From Bromus sterilis (Eukaryota > Streptophyta > Magnoliopsida > Poales > Poaceae), in the NCBI GenBank assembly GCA_950022295.1, contig OX465601.1:114285501-114349500 (forward strand): a DNA stretch of 64,000 nucleotides, in the 5' to 3' direction. Positions 1-11,500 of the stretch are shown here, piece by piece (positions within the stretch are counted from its first letter, which is position 1; each line of letters begins with the position of its first letter). The notes under the pieces are model-generated. The model saw only the letters and a list, made by a program, of their open reading frames with translations, did no database searches and was not told where the DNA came from. Both the position numbers and the translations under genes were made by a program.

Positions 1-264
1 TCTTTCCGTTACGGCATTACAGCTAGATAGATCTTGGGTTAAGGGCGACGCTAGTTAGAAAAATTATTGTTTTCTGCTGCAAGAGCCAACAATGTTTGTA
101 TGACTTATGTATTTGGGTTCGTGCGACCCCCTTCCTTGTAATATATTGGTTTATCCTTTTGTGTTTAGTGTTGTGCTGTGATATTCTCACTGTGGCACCT
201 TGATCTCGATCATGTAACCTGCGTGTATGATTACTGTACATGATCGTAAATCGAGGGCATCACA
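1..264 (-). repeat. Terminal fragment of an LTR-type repeat (TGTGACGCC-ended family)
   Basis: The stretch ends with GGGCATCACA at 264. Its last ~110 bases are, in reverse complement, similar to the start of the repeat at 37036 (shared ATATTCTCAC-GTGGCACC and GCGTGTATGATTACTGTACA blocks). It is therefore the inverted terminal part of the same dispersed family. The rest lies outside the window. The termini look like LTR ends, but I cannot assign a family, and no coding sequence is visible. Confidence 0.55.
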
Positions 265-2110
265 ACCTGCCGGTGCTACGAGCTGCCCATATTGGGCGCC
301 CCCACCGACGCCGCGGAGGCGGAAAAGAGCACTGACGATCTCGCCAAGCTGTTGTACGTCTACAGGCGCACCTCGCCGTCGAGTCCTACGAGCTGATCGT
401 TGATGGCTTCTCGCCCTTCGTTGGTTACCCCAAGTGGAAGGTGGAGATGTAGCGCATCAACAAGTTTCCCTCGGTGAAGATACCAAGGTTTGTCTCTAGT
501 AGGACTCAGGAGATGATAAGTAGGTGTCAGCGGCGCAACTGACGTGGACCTGCACACAGACACAGATAACTTTGTTCCCAACGAAGTTCATAGAGGTTGT
601 CAATCTCTCCGGTCTTGTTGTTCACAAAGGGTAAAACACAAGGGATAATGATAGCAAGTAAAAGCAGTAAGGTAAATATAGCGTGGAAATAATAATAAGG
701 ATATGGACCGGGATACGTGATGTTCACTAGTGATGTCTCTCTCCCAAAAGACGATAAAACTGCCATGCGAGGTAAACAAATTACAGAAGGGCAATTGACA
801 GGATTATAAACGCACCGCAATGCTAACTATGCTACAAAAGAAAAGAAGAGGCTCAAAAGCACGGGCAGTACGCCAAAATAAGTAGATCGTAATCCAACTG
901 CATCTACTACTAATCATCCACCTTGAGATATCTATCCAGAACATCTCTGGTATTAAGTTGCGAGCCCCACCCAAAGTGTAAACCCAAAGCAACAGACAAC
1001 TGCAATAAAAAGAACTTTGCGTAAAGTAAACAATCCTTGTAACCGCGGTTACAAGCACCGTTGTTTTCCTCCTTGTGGCAACAACACATCCCCTAGACTC
1101 ATGTTTCTGTCACTCAAGCATGTCATCGGGGGGCATGAACCCACAATCTAGCACAACGTTCCCTCTTGAAGTCACTACCTACTACTTGGACAAAGCGATA
1201 AACAACAACGGAGAACATGCAAGAATTACTTAGGAACAAAAATATAAGAGATAAAAACCAAATATATTACTCTATCACAATCTGAACATAATCTCAGAAT
1301 CCATCAGATCCCATCAAACTCAACATAGCAATAGCAGAAATATTACAAAGGTGCCTCGATCATGTAGGGAAGCTCACGAGGTCTAAACAATGAAGATCAA
1401 AGAGGGGAGGAGAACATCACATAGCTACTGATCACGGACCCATGGTCCAAGGAAAACTACTCACGAGACATCCGGGGAGCATCCATGGTGGAGAGGAGAC
1501 TCCCGGAGGTCAATCCTCCCTCCGGCAGGGTGCCGGGAAGAGGTCTTCTGGTGCTCCCGATCTCGGAAGTGTGGCGGCAGCGGAACAGAGGAGAGTTTTC
1601 TAAATAGGGTTCTGTCTTCGGAGTTTCCCCGTGACGGAGAATAAATAGGAGAAGGGGGGCAGCCAGAGGTGGACCAGGGGCCCCAGGCGCCCCCCCTGGC
1701 GCGGCCAGGGGTGGGGCCGCGCCGGGTGGCCACCTGGGCCCCCTGGCTCCCCTCTGTCCCCTCTCGGGCTCTTCTCGAAGCTTGCTGTACGCTGATTTTT
1801 CCTGTATTTTTCCCGGAATTTTTCTGGCACTTTTTATATGGGGGAAAACTGAAATAGAAAAACAGCAGAAAACAGGAACTGGCACTGGGGTGCACTGAGT
1901 TAATAGGTTAGTCCAAATATGATCAAAAGTATATGAAAGTGTATCTAGATCATAGCAATATCACACGAAACATGCATGGAGCAATCAGAAATTATAGATA
2001 CGTTTTGGACGTATCAATCGTCGACCTCACCTCCTAGCAGATCGTGGACGAGCGCTTCCGGGCAACAACGTCGGCGCCACCGAGTCAAAAATACTTGATT
2101 GTGTTTTTTT
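265..2110 (+). pseudogene. Gene-like fragment split by a solo LTR
   Basis: Bases 265-400 and 2017-2110 join smoothly once the solo LTR and one copy of its ATCGT duplication are ignored. The joined sequence is GC-rich and codon-like: one frame gives a run ending DLAKLLYVYR, and after a one-base shift another gives HLAVESYELIVDLTS followed by a stop. This looks like a decayed plant gene fragment. I do not recognise the family. The AT-rich tail from about 2100 (poly-T tract, TTGTAATAGAATAAAG) would fit a 3' UTR. The frameshift and internal stop argue against a working gene. Confidence 0.35.
401..2016 (-). mobile_element. Solo LTR, Athila-like gypsy (same family as element A)
   Basis: The 1616-bp unit starts TGATGGCTTC and ends GACGTATCA. 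It is flanked on both sides by the 5-bp duplication ATCGT (396-400 and 2017-2021). It is closely similar along its whole length to the LTRs at 47033-48639 and 52207-53834. Because it has a TSD but no internal region, it is a solo LTR left by LTR-LTR recombination. By comparison with element A the LTR reads on the minus strand (TGATACGTCC start). Confidence 0.9.
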
Positions 2111-2224
2111 ATTTTTTGTAGGGTCCTAGCTGCAAAGTTTAGAAACTTTAGTTGTATTTTTTCATTTAGGTCTTGTAATTACTCTGATTTGTAATAGAAT
2201 AAAGTGGCATTTTTTAGACCGGTC

Positions 2225-2499
2225 AACTCAGGTCCACCGCCTGCACACCCAGGCCATGTGGCCTTTTAAATTTATTCGATGAGTATGTCAATGGCGCACC
2301 TTAGTGGTATAACAGTGGCGCACGTGGAAGCTACTAATGGCGCACATCTTGGTGCACCATTATTATCTGAGATAGTAATGGCGCACATTTAGTGCGCCAT
2401 TACTATAAGTTAGTAATGGCGTGCTAGTAATGGCACACCGGATGTGCGCCATTAGTAGCAAAAATAGGTGCGCCATTAATGTCTTGTTTTCGTGTAGTG
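2225..2499 (+). mobile_element. CACTA-type transposon end fragment
   Basis: The sequence ends CGTGTAGTG at 2499, the complement of a CACTA terminus, followed by a plausible 3-bp target CAC. From about 2289 it carries repeated sub-terminal motifs in both orientations (TAATGGCGCAC and GTGCGCCATTA). CACTA elements of grasses have exactly this kind of short, mixed-orientation sub-terminal repeat. The other end and any transposase are missing, so this is a truncated or internally deleted copy. The left limit is approximate. Confidence 0.6.
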
Positions 2500-2502
2500 C
2501 AC

Positions 2503-3878
2503 ACAAGTGGAGGAGATTGCAACAGTCTTCGAGGGCAGTGTAACCTAATTTATAGATTTGACACAAGGGGTGTCAAAGGATATTTATAACCTTTGACAGT
2601 TGACTTGTCAATTCAATCGCACTTGAAAGATACTCGCTTGGCAACAATTTATTAATAGCAATAGTGTAATAGTGGTAGTGGTGGTGATGGAAATAGTGGT
2701 GGAAAAACAACGAAAGTAAAAGCAACAAAAGAGATCAACTAGTAACCAGCAGGATTAAAACACTGTAGGCTGAGGAATGAATGATTGGGCACTGCATGGA
2801 TAAGATAGATTATGTAGTACCCTTAACACGGGGCACAACAGACAGAAAGTAAATAATCATCTAGGCATATATCAAACATTAGGCATGTATCTCAAAGATA
2901 GTTGTACATGTTCGCCATATGAACTTGCACAACATCTTTTGTCATACCATCCCGTTTTCAGCGGGACCATAAGGAACTAATGGAGATTAAGGTGCTCCAG
3001 TCAAAGATCACCGAAAAAAAGCATTAACAATCTATGGATACATGTAATCCTCAAGTTATAGTCCATTCAATTTGGTATCCCAAGCTGTCATCATTGAGAT
3101 CGTCGATTCCGGACTATAACAGGTGCATACAACTTGTGGATATGATCACAAACATGAATATACTAATGAAAATATAACAAGTTCAGATCTGAAATCATGG
3201 CACTCGGGCCCTAGTGTCAATCATTAAGAGCAACAAGATGCAACTAAGATGATAAACACCATAGTAGATGATAGGCAACATGCCCCAACAATCTGACAAA
3301 CTATTACATGATAAATCTCATCCAATCCCTACCAACCTATTTTCCTACAACAGGGAATTACTCACACATGGTGGTAAAAAAATGGACAAGGATGATGGAG
3401 TGGTGATGTTGATGATGATGGCGATGAATTAGCATTAACGGAGGCCTAAACAGCCTCCAGATTAGCTCTTCCGAAGAAGAAAAGAGGTGGCGGCAGCTCC
3501 ATGACGGAAACTAGGAAGATGGGTGTCGTATCCAAGGTTTCTGCGTCGGGAGTAAAAATAAGGGCCAAAGGGTGGCCTCGGGGGTGGCCCCACTTGGCCA
3601 ACCCCTGGCCATGCCCTGAGGTCGCCTGGGCCAGGGGAAACCCCCTACGGATCTCCTTCTAGCTCCGTAATTCCTACGGTAATTTGGAATTTCTGGATTT
3701 TTTCTTGGAATTTTTTGAGAAACTTTATTTTTCACCTTTTCCTACACAATGACAGACATATAGGAAAATCTGCTGAAAACAGTGCCAGTCCGGGTTAGTT
3801 CCATTCAAATCATGCGAGAATGAAGCAAAAAACAATAGCAAAAGTGTTTGTAAACGTAGATACGTTTGAAACGTATCA
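2503..3878 (-). mobile_element. LTR (Sabrina-like), probably solo, cut at one end by the CACTA insertion
   Basis: The unit ends TTTGAAACGTATCA at 3878 and its left part begins ACAAGTGGAGGAGATTGCAA. It is similar, in reverse complement, to the LTR at 5036-6444. The first few bases expected of the LTR are replaced by the CACTA end, so the CACTA element inserted into or beside the LTR terminus. No internal retrotransposon sequence adjoins it. The family name Sabrina is from memory of Triticeae repeats and is not verified. Confidence 0.65.
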
Positions 3879-4769
3879 CCGGCCCATTGTCGACGTCTGG
3901 TAACCAAGTTGCCCAGTGCTCAAGCGATGCAGGCAGTTCTTTTCTAGACACCGACCAAACACATTCATTAGATTTACCCATTTATTTCTCTCTCTCTCTC
4001 TTCCATCCTCCCCTCGAGAGTCCCTCCTAGTCTCCCGGTTTTTCTACCCCTCTTCTCTGGCAGCCTTGCTGGAGGGGTAGGGGTGGAGTCTGATTTGTAC
4101 ATTGTAGCATTAGGATTTCTTGGTTTGGTGTCTCGACGATGGAGATCCGGTGGCGGAGGCTTGAGGGCGGCGCTCGGCTACCAGAGGTAGTGCTCTCCCT
4201 ACTTATGGTGCTCCAAAGGTTGGTGCCACAGGCAAGCAGTGGTGCCCTTCTTCCATTCACATTCAATAAGCTTGAGTTTTCTTCAAAGCAGGAGGGTATG
4301 GAGGGCCTCTCCCATGTTCTTGCAATCTTGGTTATTGGAAGAACTATGGGTGGTGAGAGTTGTCTTGGTTCGCCTAGATTTGGAGCCAACAGGGTTATAT
4401 TTCTCTTGCGTCGAGCCAACAGTCTACTGCAGCAGCTTCTTGCTACTGCTTCTTTGGCGATGTGGTGGTGGAGAGTTTATTTTCAGTAACGTCTTCTCTG
4501 TCAAATATTCATGCCGAAAGGAGGATAGTCTCCCTTGGTTGCTGGCATATGAAGACCATCGCAATATCGTCTTCAACCTCCAACATAGGAGGCCCTTTCG
4601 CTCCGCCTCGATGAGCTCCCACTGAAGTGACCCAATGGGAGGTCTTGTTTGCAATTTATGTTCTTCTTGGATTCCTCGATGTAATTTATAATGCCACCAA
4701 AACACATTCTTTGATTTTCGAACCATGACCAAACACATTCTAAGCCTAGACGTAGCACGCCAACCAAAC
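3879..4769. other. No recognised gene; single-copy-like stretch with one small ORF
   Basis: This stretch contains a (TC)n run near 3985-4003 and an open frame of 116 codons (4139-4489, +) that resembles no family I know and has no supporting promoter or splice signals. A 14-bp direct repeat GACCAAACACATTC occurs at 3953-3966 and 4727-4740. It could be an old target duplication around an insertion of about 760 bp. No terminal inverted repeat or poly-A tail supports a named class. Confidence 0.4.
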
Positions 4770-4916
4770 TAAGAGCATATCCAACAACCGCCATCCTTTT
4801 GGGCAGCAACCACTTTTTGCCCAAAAATATGGAAAAAAGGGGCTCCAATAGCCGCCCCAAAAGTTGGAGGGGGAGAAACAAATATTTGGGCAGTCCAAAA
4901 AATAGCAGTCAAGCGA

Positions 4917-4924
4917 TATAAATA
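4917..4924 (+). promoter_or_regulatory. TATA box of the Harbinger-borne gene
   Basis: TATAAATA lies 86 bp upstream of the ATG at 5010 and about 145 bp inside the left terminal inverted repeat. This is a normal plant TATA-to-ATG distance and suggests that the internal ORF once had its own promoter inside the element. Confidence 0.5.
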
Positions 4925-5009
4925 CGCGCACGGTAGGCCCTGCCAAAAAACAAAAAACTCTCTTGAGCCTCCTCCTCCCGCGCATCAGCATCGTTGTCCA
5001 CCATCGGCG

Positions 5010-8000
5010 ATGGATTGGCCCTCCAAAGGGCTTGCTCATACGTCTCAAACATATCCATAAGTTTTACTTATTCCATGTTGGTTTTTCTTATTCAAAAAAA
5101 TCTCAAGAAAACACAAAATTCTTATTCATCAGAAGGGCCTCGGAGCCAGAAGGGCACCTCCAGGCGGGCATAGCACCCAGGTGACCACAAGGCATGACCA
5201 GGGGCTTGCTCGCGCCCCCTGGTCACATGGATGATGCAGACACCGCCTCGGACCCCCCATTTGGCCTATAATTATCCCTCGGACACAAAACCCTGAGATA
5301 TACAAACGTCTTTTTCAAAAGCGATCCGATCTCCGCCGCCATCGAAACCTAGCTTCGAGGGTCACCAGGTTCCTCTTTCGGCACCCTGTCGGAGAGGGCC
5401 TTGGCCCCCGGGGTCATCTTCATCAACTCATCTTCCCTCCATGATGGATCGTGAGTAGTTCCTCCTTGGACTACGGGTTCTTGGCAGTATCTTGTTAGTA
5501 TTCTCTCCGCCTTGATGTTCAATAGAAAGTTCTCATGACTTTCCCTACATGATTGAGATCCATATGATGTAATTGGTGTTGTGGTTGTTGGGATCCGATG
5601 AATTTTCACATTATAATCATCCCTAAGAGGTTTATGAATTATTGTTGCTGCAATTTGTTGTTCTTAATGCTTGTTACTGGTGCACAAGTAGCATGATCTT
5701 AGATCTGAGCATTTTATGGTTGCATGATTATAATTGTTTTTCTAGATCTTATCGATGGTTGTATGCACCTGTTATAGTTCGGAACCGGTGATTTGAATGG
5801 TGACAACTCGGGACACCAAATGGGATGGGCTATAACTTGAGGATTACATGGTTCATAGTGTTAATACATTGTTCCGGTGATTTTTGACAGGAGCGCCTTA
5901 ATCTCCATTAGTTCCATTATTGGCCCTGTTGGAAAAGGGATGGTAGGACAATAGATGTTGTGCAAGTTCTTATGGCAAGCACGTACAACTACATAAGGAA
6001 TTCATGCCTACATATGGTCCTTAGACTAGATGCTCTAGTATGTTCTTTCTAGAGTTAGTGCAATTTTGTCAATTTGCCAACTGTAATTTGTTCACCCACC
6101 ACTTGTTCTTTGCTTGGAGAGTTACCACTAGTGAAACCTTGAACCTCGGTCCATCTTTCATCTTTATTGAATTCATTGTTACTATTGCTCTGATTATTTC
6201 TGCTACTACTTTCTGGTGTTGGTGATTGGGGAACTATGAATAGGTTACATCCATCAACACATCACTACTTTCTATCACCGTTGCTACTAAATATATTGTC
6301 TAGTGCGTTTTCAGGTGTGATTGAATTGACAAATCAACTGCTAAGGCTTATAAGTATTCTTTGGCTCCCCTTGTGTCGAATCATTAAATTGGGTTACACT
6401 ACCCTCGAAAGACTATCGCGGTCCCCTACACTTGTGGGTTATCAAATGCGAACCTCGAGGAGCTTGCCTTCCTCGCCACCGTGACATCCAAGGGACCAAA
6501 TCGATCGAAGCTGCCTTCGCGTCATGCCCACTTCCCTCTTCCACGGCTCGCCGGAAATATAGGAGAGGACGCCACGCACGTCGCACCAATTATGAAGCCG
6601 AAGCCGAGCGCAAAGAGGCCGTTGAACGACCCCTCGTCGTTGGTGGTGGTGCAGACAAAAAATGAAGCCCCCGAAGGCGCCGACGATGAAATCAAAGAAT
6701 AGTGGCTTAAATGCTCATCCCTGGCATCATTCAATCCGAGTGCAGACCCGCAAGCCGGTCGATACGGCAGCGATAGATGATGAGGAGTCGGTGTCCCCCG
6801 TCGCCGCGGCCGAGGACGCCCACCAAGTGTTTGAAGAAACATGTCCAAGGTAAAAAAATCTAACTTCATTTTTTTCGCAAATGTGATGCTATGATATTGT
6901 TTATAGATTAACTGATGATGCATTGAACTAGTTTTATATGAAATGATGATGCATTTGCTATGTTCAATTAATTCATGCTATGTTTGTTGTAGTCTTGAAA
7001 ACGAAACATTCTTGCAAACAATGAATGTATATTCTCAAGATGTTGATGTTGAAGGAGAGCAACCCTCACAAATGTTGGCATGCTTGAAGATGACTTCGTT
7101 GGAGATGCAACTCCGAAAGGAGGAAGATTTCCCAACTATCTTCAAGATGAAGATGATTTGCTATGTGTAGCATGGAAGAAAGTGAGCCTTGACCCCATGG
7201 TTGGCTCAGAGCAACCTATGGCTACGTATTGGATGCAGATCAAAAAGTACTTCGATGAGAACAACACAAGTGGATATGGTCACATGGATATTTCCCTTCA
7301 TCATCGATGGTCCACCATTCAAATGAAAAATACCAAAATGGTCCTCTTGTTTGACACATGTGAAGCACATTAACCCAAGTGGTTTTAGTGCTTTTGACAA
7401 GGTTCTTTCTTTTCTTCAATATTCTTATTTCCTCAATATTCTTCATGTAGCTTTATTTTCTCGGACTAATTAACTTACTTTCATTCGTTGTTTGTTTTTG
7501 TAGGTCAACATTACTCAAGGTTTGTATAGAACAAGAGGGAAAATGGGAGAGCTAAATAAAAAGAAAAGGAAGCCATTCACATTGCACCATTGTTGGAATG
7601 AACTTCAGTATGTACAGAAGTGGAAGAACCGAGAGGTGTTTGACATTCAAACAAGAAGAAAACCAAGAGATCAAATGGCAAAGCAATAATTGTTGATCGT
7701 GATGAGATGCTTCAAGTGACAATGATGCTCAAGAGGAGGATGCTCCCCCACTGCCAAAATCCATGGTTCAAAAAATGTGGATGGACAGAAATATGCAAAG
7801 GACAACAAAGGCAAAAAGGCCGTTGACAATGAGATGAAGTCTTCGTTAATTAGACGCAATCATAAATGCAAGGAAATAATACTCGGAGGAGAGGTAATCA
7901 ATGAAGCTCAAGGAAATGGAGGAGATGGTGCAACCTTGGAAAGGAAGGCGGTGGTCGAGGAGAGGAGGGCAGTGGGCGAGGAAAGGTTGGCGACAGTGGA

Positions 8001-8207
8001 GGAGTGGAAAGTAGCCAACGAGGAGAAAAAGTTGGTCCTAAACAATGAGCACAAGATGATGTTCTTGGACACCAATGGACTCAATGAGAAACAGAAGGCA
8101 TATGTGAAGTTTTGTCATGATCACATGTTGAAGATATTTAAAATACACACTTTTGATGAACATACACATTATGATTTGGGTTTAAAATTTATGCTTAAAA
8201 TATGTTG
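5010..8207 (+). pseudogene. Trihelix/NAM-associated-like ORF of the Harbinger element, interrupted
   Basis: The reading frame starts MDWPSKGL at 5010 and is cut after 26 bases by the LTR at 5036. It resumes after 6444 with NLEELAFLATVTSKG. Downstream blocks include DDLLCVAWKKVSLDP, HRWSTIQ (7100-7330), KPFTLHHCW (7555-7600) and, near the end, MMFLDTNGLNEKQKAYVKF (about 8060-8115). This order matches the plant trihelix-like plus NAM-associated C-terminal domain proteins (PF14303 type) often carried by grass transposons. Two likely introns are seen, 6850-6992 and near 7401-7502. Besides the LTR there is a frame break near 6700. It is a dead copy; the family call rests on recalled motifs. Confidence 0.55.
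5036..6444 (+). mobile_element. Solo LTR inside the Harbinger ORF (inverted relative to 2503-3878)
   Basis: The unit starts TCATACGTCTCAAAC (a decayed TGATACGTC start) and ends TGTGGGTTATCA. It matches the LTR at 2503-3878 in opposite orientation, including the CTTGTGTCGAATCATTAAAT and CATTAGTTCC blocks. The flanks CTTGC (5031-5035) and AATGC (6445-6449) match at 3 of 5 bases. The ORF on the two sides stays in register if one copy is removed, which supports a real but old target duplication. No internal region is present. Confidence 0.65.
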
Positions 8208-8464
8208 ACGATCTATATTACAATATGTTAATGTGTTAAATTGCTATGTTGAAAATGTTTAAAATATAGCCATGCGACCGACGTGCTGCCGTGTTGTAGC
8301 TGTTTTTTATCGGTTGTTGGAAACGGTCGCACGCAAAAATAAATTTTTAGAACAACTACTAGAGACTACCATTTTTATAAAAAAACTTACTTTATGCTTT
8401 CCTACAATTTATATCAAACCGTTGGTTTGGTTGTGTAAAAAAAGAGCGGCCATTGGAGATGCTC

Positions 8465-8577
8465 TAACTAGGCCTCGAATGGCCACTCCTTGTCAGGATT
8501 GGATTTGGGATTCGTGGAGTGGACTAAACGCCGCTCTCTTTGCCCTCCGCCCCGCTTCACTCCCGCCACGTCCGCAC
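8465..8577 (+). promoter_or_regulatory. Short presumed 5' leader/promoter of the host gene, abutting the Harbinger end
   Basis: Only 110 bp separate the Harbinger TSD from the first plausible ATG. The segment is pyrimidine- and GC-rich near the ATG, as in grass 5' UTRs, but shows no TATA box. If the gene is expressed, its promoter lies at least partly inside the transposon or was displaced by it. Confidence 0.3.
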
Positions 8578-11500
8578 ATGGCGACGGCCACCGCCTCCAC
8601 GCCGCTCCGCCGGCCGCCGTCTCCGTCCCCGCCTCGGCTTGCGGTTGCGTCCTCTTCATCTCGCTCCTCTCCTATTTCCCTTCCCCAGAGAACTCAAGGA
8701 TTATATTGGGTGTTCCCCTTCTTGGTTTAATCGATTATGTACTGGCTAGGGGTCGCTGCGCCAGTGGTGCTGGGGAATCCACGCGCATTCCTCTGGGAGG
8801 AGAGCCTTCCACGCGCATCGGCGGAAGAGGTTGGTCTTGTGCGATTGCTCTCTGTTTTCTTGTGCATACTGGATGCTTTCCTGTTTGAAGGAACGCCATT
8901 TTATCTGAATTAGTTGTTTCTCTATTTACAAAAAAGGACACCTCCGCCGCAGTTCATGTTGCCTGCTTAGCTGCGATTGTATGGGATTGGGAGATACATC
9001 ATAGATGAATTGGGATTTTTTCTTGTACTGTCCACGGTTTTGAATTTGTAGCGGTAGACTGGCAGTAGCATTGCTTACATTCACTAAATGTGAATGGGTC
9101 ACGCTCTGCGCCGGCTGACCGGCGCTTCAGTTCAGCCGGTCAAACGGGGACCATCTGATCTTCGCGATTTAACGGTCCAGATTTGCGCGTACCCTTCGTT
9201 TTTTACTGCAACATTTGCGTCACCTTTGCAACATTTGCGGTATTTTCTCAACTTTTTTGGTACACGGATGCAATATTTTTATTTTTGGTATTTTTACAGC
9301 AAAAAAAATTATGATAACAAATTTTAAATCGCTGGTGGTAGCATTTTTTACTATCGGTTGCAACAAAAAATCATAATCCGCTGTCGCTAATCACTTTATA
9401 ACTTTTTCATTGTAGCAAAAACTCTTAACGGTAGTAGCAAAAATACACAACGGTGGAAGCAAAAATTTAAACGGTTGCAACATTGTGCGTAACAAAAACA
9501 TATAACGGTGGTAGCAAAAACATACAACGGTTGTAGCAAAAAAAATAACGGTTGCAACAAAATTCATCGTCGCCGCCGTCGAGGTCGTAGCTCCGCAGTG
9601 GTGATGTAGCAAAAATCATGGACGGTAGTAGCAAAAACATAAAACAGTAGAAACAAAATGGTTCACTGGTTGCAACATTACATACTCAGATATTCCCCTG
9701 TACATTGTGCGTTGTAGCAAAAACACCAGTTTGTTCCTTTGTAGCAAAAATATGATATGATTGTAGCAAAAATATGATATGGTTGTAGCAAAAAAAATGA
9801 TGGCTATGCACATGGCTGTTCGTGGCCATGACGGCCATGGCCGGCGGCATGGGGGCACGGGGAGGTGTGGGCTCGCCGGAGGGGGACCGGGGCGGGTGCG
9901 GTTGGTCGGGGAGGCGCCGGATCTGGGCAAAGAGAGAACGCCGGCGAGGTCCCAGGAGCACGGCGACGAGCTCGTCGAGCCATGGCCATGGCGGCGGGTG
10001 GCGGACGGCGGCGCGTGGCCTCGAACATGGCGGCGGGGCGGCGACGCGAGGACGCGGCAGGACGGCAGGCAGGCGGCGCAAGGACCCTCGGCGGTGGGCA
10101 GCAGCACGGGCGCGGGTCTGCTCTGAAACGAAGGAGGAAGAAGGTGTGGTCGGGGCGACCGGCAAAATCGCTTGGCCGGTCGACCGGCTGTCAACATTAG
10201 CCAATGTGAATTTGGAAATTCAAGTAGATGGGGCCTACAGCACTAAACAGGCCAGCAACCGTGACCAATGCTAGAGGTCATAATATTTTGCTAGTGATGC
10301 AAACTTCTGATTTTTGTATAAGTATTTTCCTTCCATGTTTGTTCATAAACTCTGATATAAAACCGTATACTTGTCAGATTCATTATATTTTTCTTTCGAA
10401 CATTTAATTCTGTGTAGATTGTGTGGGAGTAGATGGTGTGACGGTGAAACGGCCGTTGTTCGTTAAGAACTTATGATTTCATTAAAACAGGAACACTTTG
10501 TTATGCGCAGCCGTTAAGGGTCCTGAAGAATCCTTCAAGAAGACCATTGAAGTGGATAGGCTGATTGATATGCTGAGAGATGCAAATCCCAGAGAGGTAA
10601 CGATGCTGCATATCTCAGTTTTACTGATCTTTCTTGTCACAATAAGCTACAATTCCTTTCCCTATATTTAAGTGTTGAATTAGATTCCTTGTCAGTCATC
10701 AGTTCATTCAATATGTAAACCTTTGGTCTGTTACTAATGATATGTGCTTCGAGCATCCTTCCCATGCTTATTTCGAAATCAGTAGAACCAAGCTTGTCAT
10801 TGGTTGGTTGGTGACATTTTATTAGCTACTTAAAGTATAGGAGATCCTCATGAGCTATGAGATTTGCCTTTTGCTTGTGTATATGTGAGAACATTTGGAG
10901 TGTGCGTGGCTAGATTTTATTGGCATGCCTAGTGTATATTTCAGCTAGGATATACTTTATTCGATTGACAAATCCTTTAGTTTCTTGATTTTATCTTTTT
11001 ACATAAAAGTACCAGATGAAGAACTAATGTACCTTCTTACATGCAAACAGCTTGATCTAATAGTGGTTGAAAATATTCTAGCATTCAGTGAGGGTTTCTG
11101 GGTTCGGCTGGCTGCTCGGATTGATCTATGCAAATCAGATGATGATAAAGTATGATTGCACATCTGTGTTTTTTTTTCACAAAATGTGGTTATTATCTTT
11201 TATATCTTGAATTTTCTAACCTTTTTATTGCCTCCGCTCACTTTTTCTTTTCAGAAAGATTATGAAGAACTCGCAGAGAATGTCATGAACATAGTTGACC
11301 GTGTCGTACACAAGACTGATGTAAGAACCATGTTCTCTGATGCATAACTCCTCATTTAAGTGCTACAGTCTACGACTTGATGTGAATTCCTGAAGCCTTC
11401 TGCTTGCATGCTGCTAATTTTAGTCCCTGTGGTTCAGGAGAAGATTGAGCAGTCGACTGATGTTCTGAAGGCAATTATTAGTCCTGTTATGAATGAAGGA

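Larger units (their letters stand above)
4773..8464 (+). mobile_element. PIF/Harbinger-type DNA transposon, TSD TAA, without transposase
   Basis: Imperfect terminal inverted repeats mark the ends: GAGCATATCCAACAACCGCC at 4773, and the complement of GAGCATCTCCAATGGCCGCT ending at 8464. Both are flanked by the trinucleotide TAA (4770-4772 and 8465-8467), the usual Harbinger target. Inside are a TATA box, one interrupted host-like ORF and a solo LTR. No DDE transposase frame is visible, so the copy would need a transposase supplied from elsewhere. Its right end lies about 110 bp before the start codon of the downstream host gene. Confidence 0.7.

Noticed and set aside
1457..1895. Overlapping frames of 142-144 codons in the solo LTR (also in the LTRs of A and F)
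   Set aside because: They cover the GC-rich LTR promoter region on the minus strand and vary with indels between copies; not genes.
9616..10204. Long open frames (up to 193 codons) on both strands of the GC-rich part of the intron 1 element
   Set aside because: Pro/Arg/Ala low-complexity products in several overlapping frames. This is the expected result of high GC content; no domain is seen.
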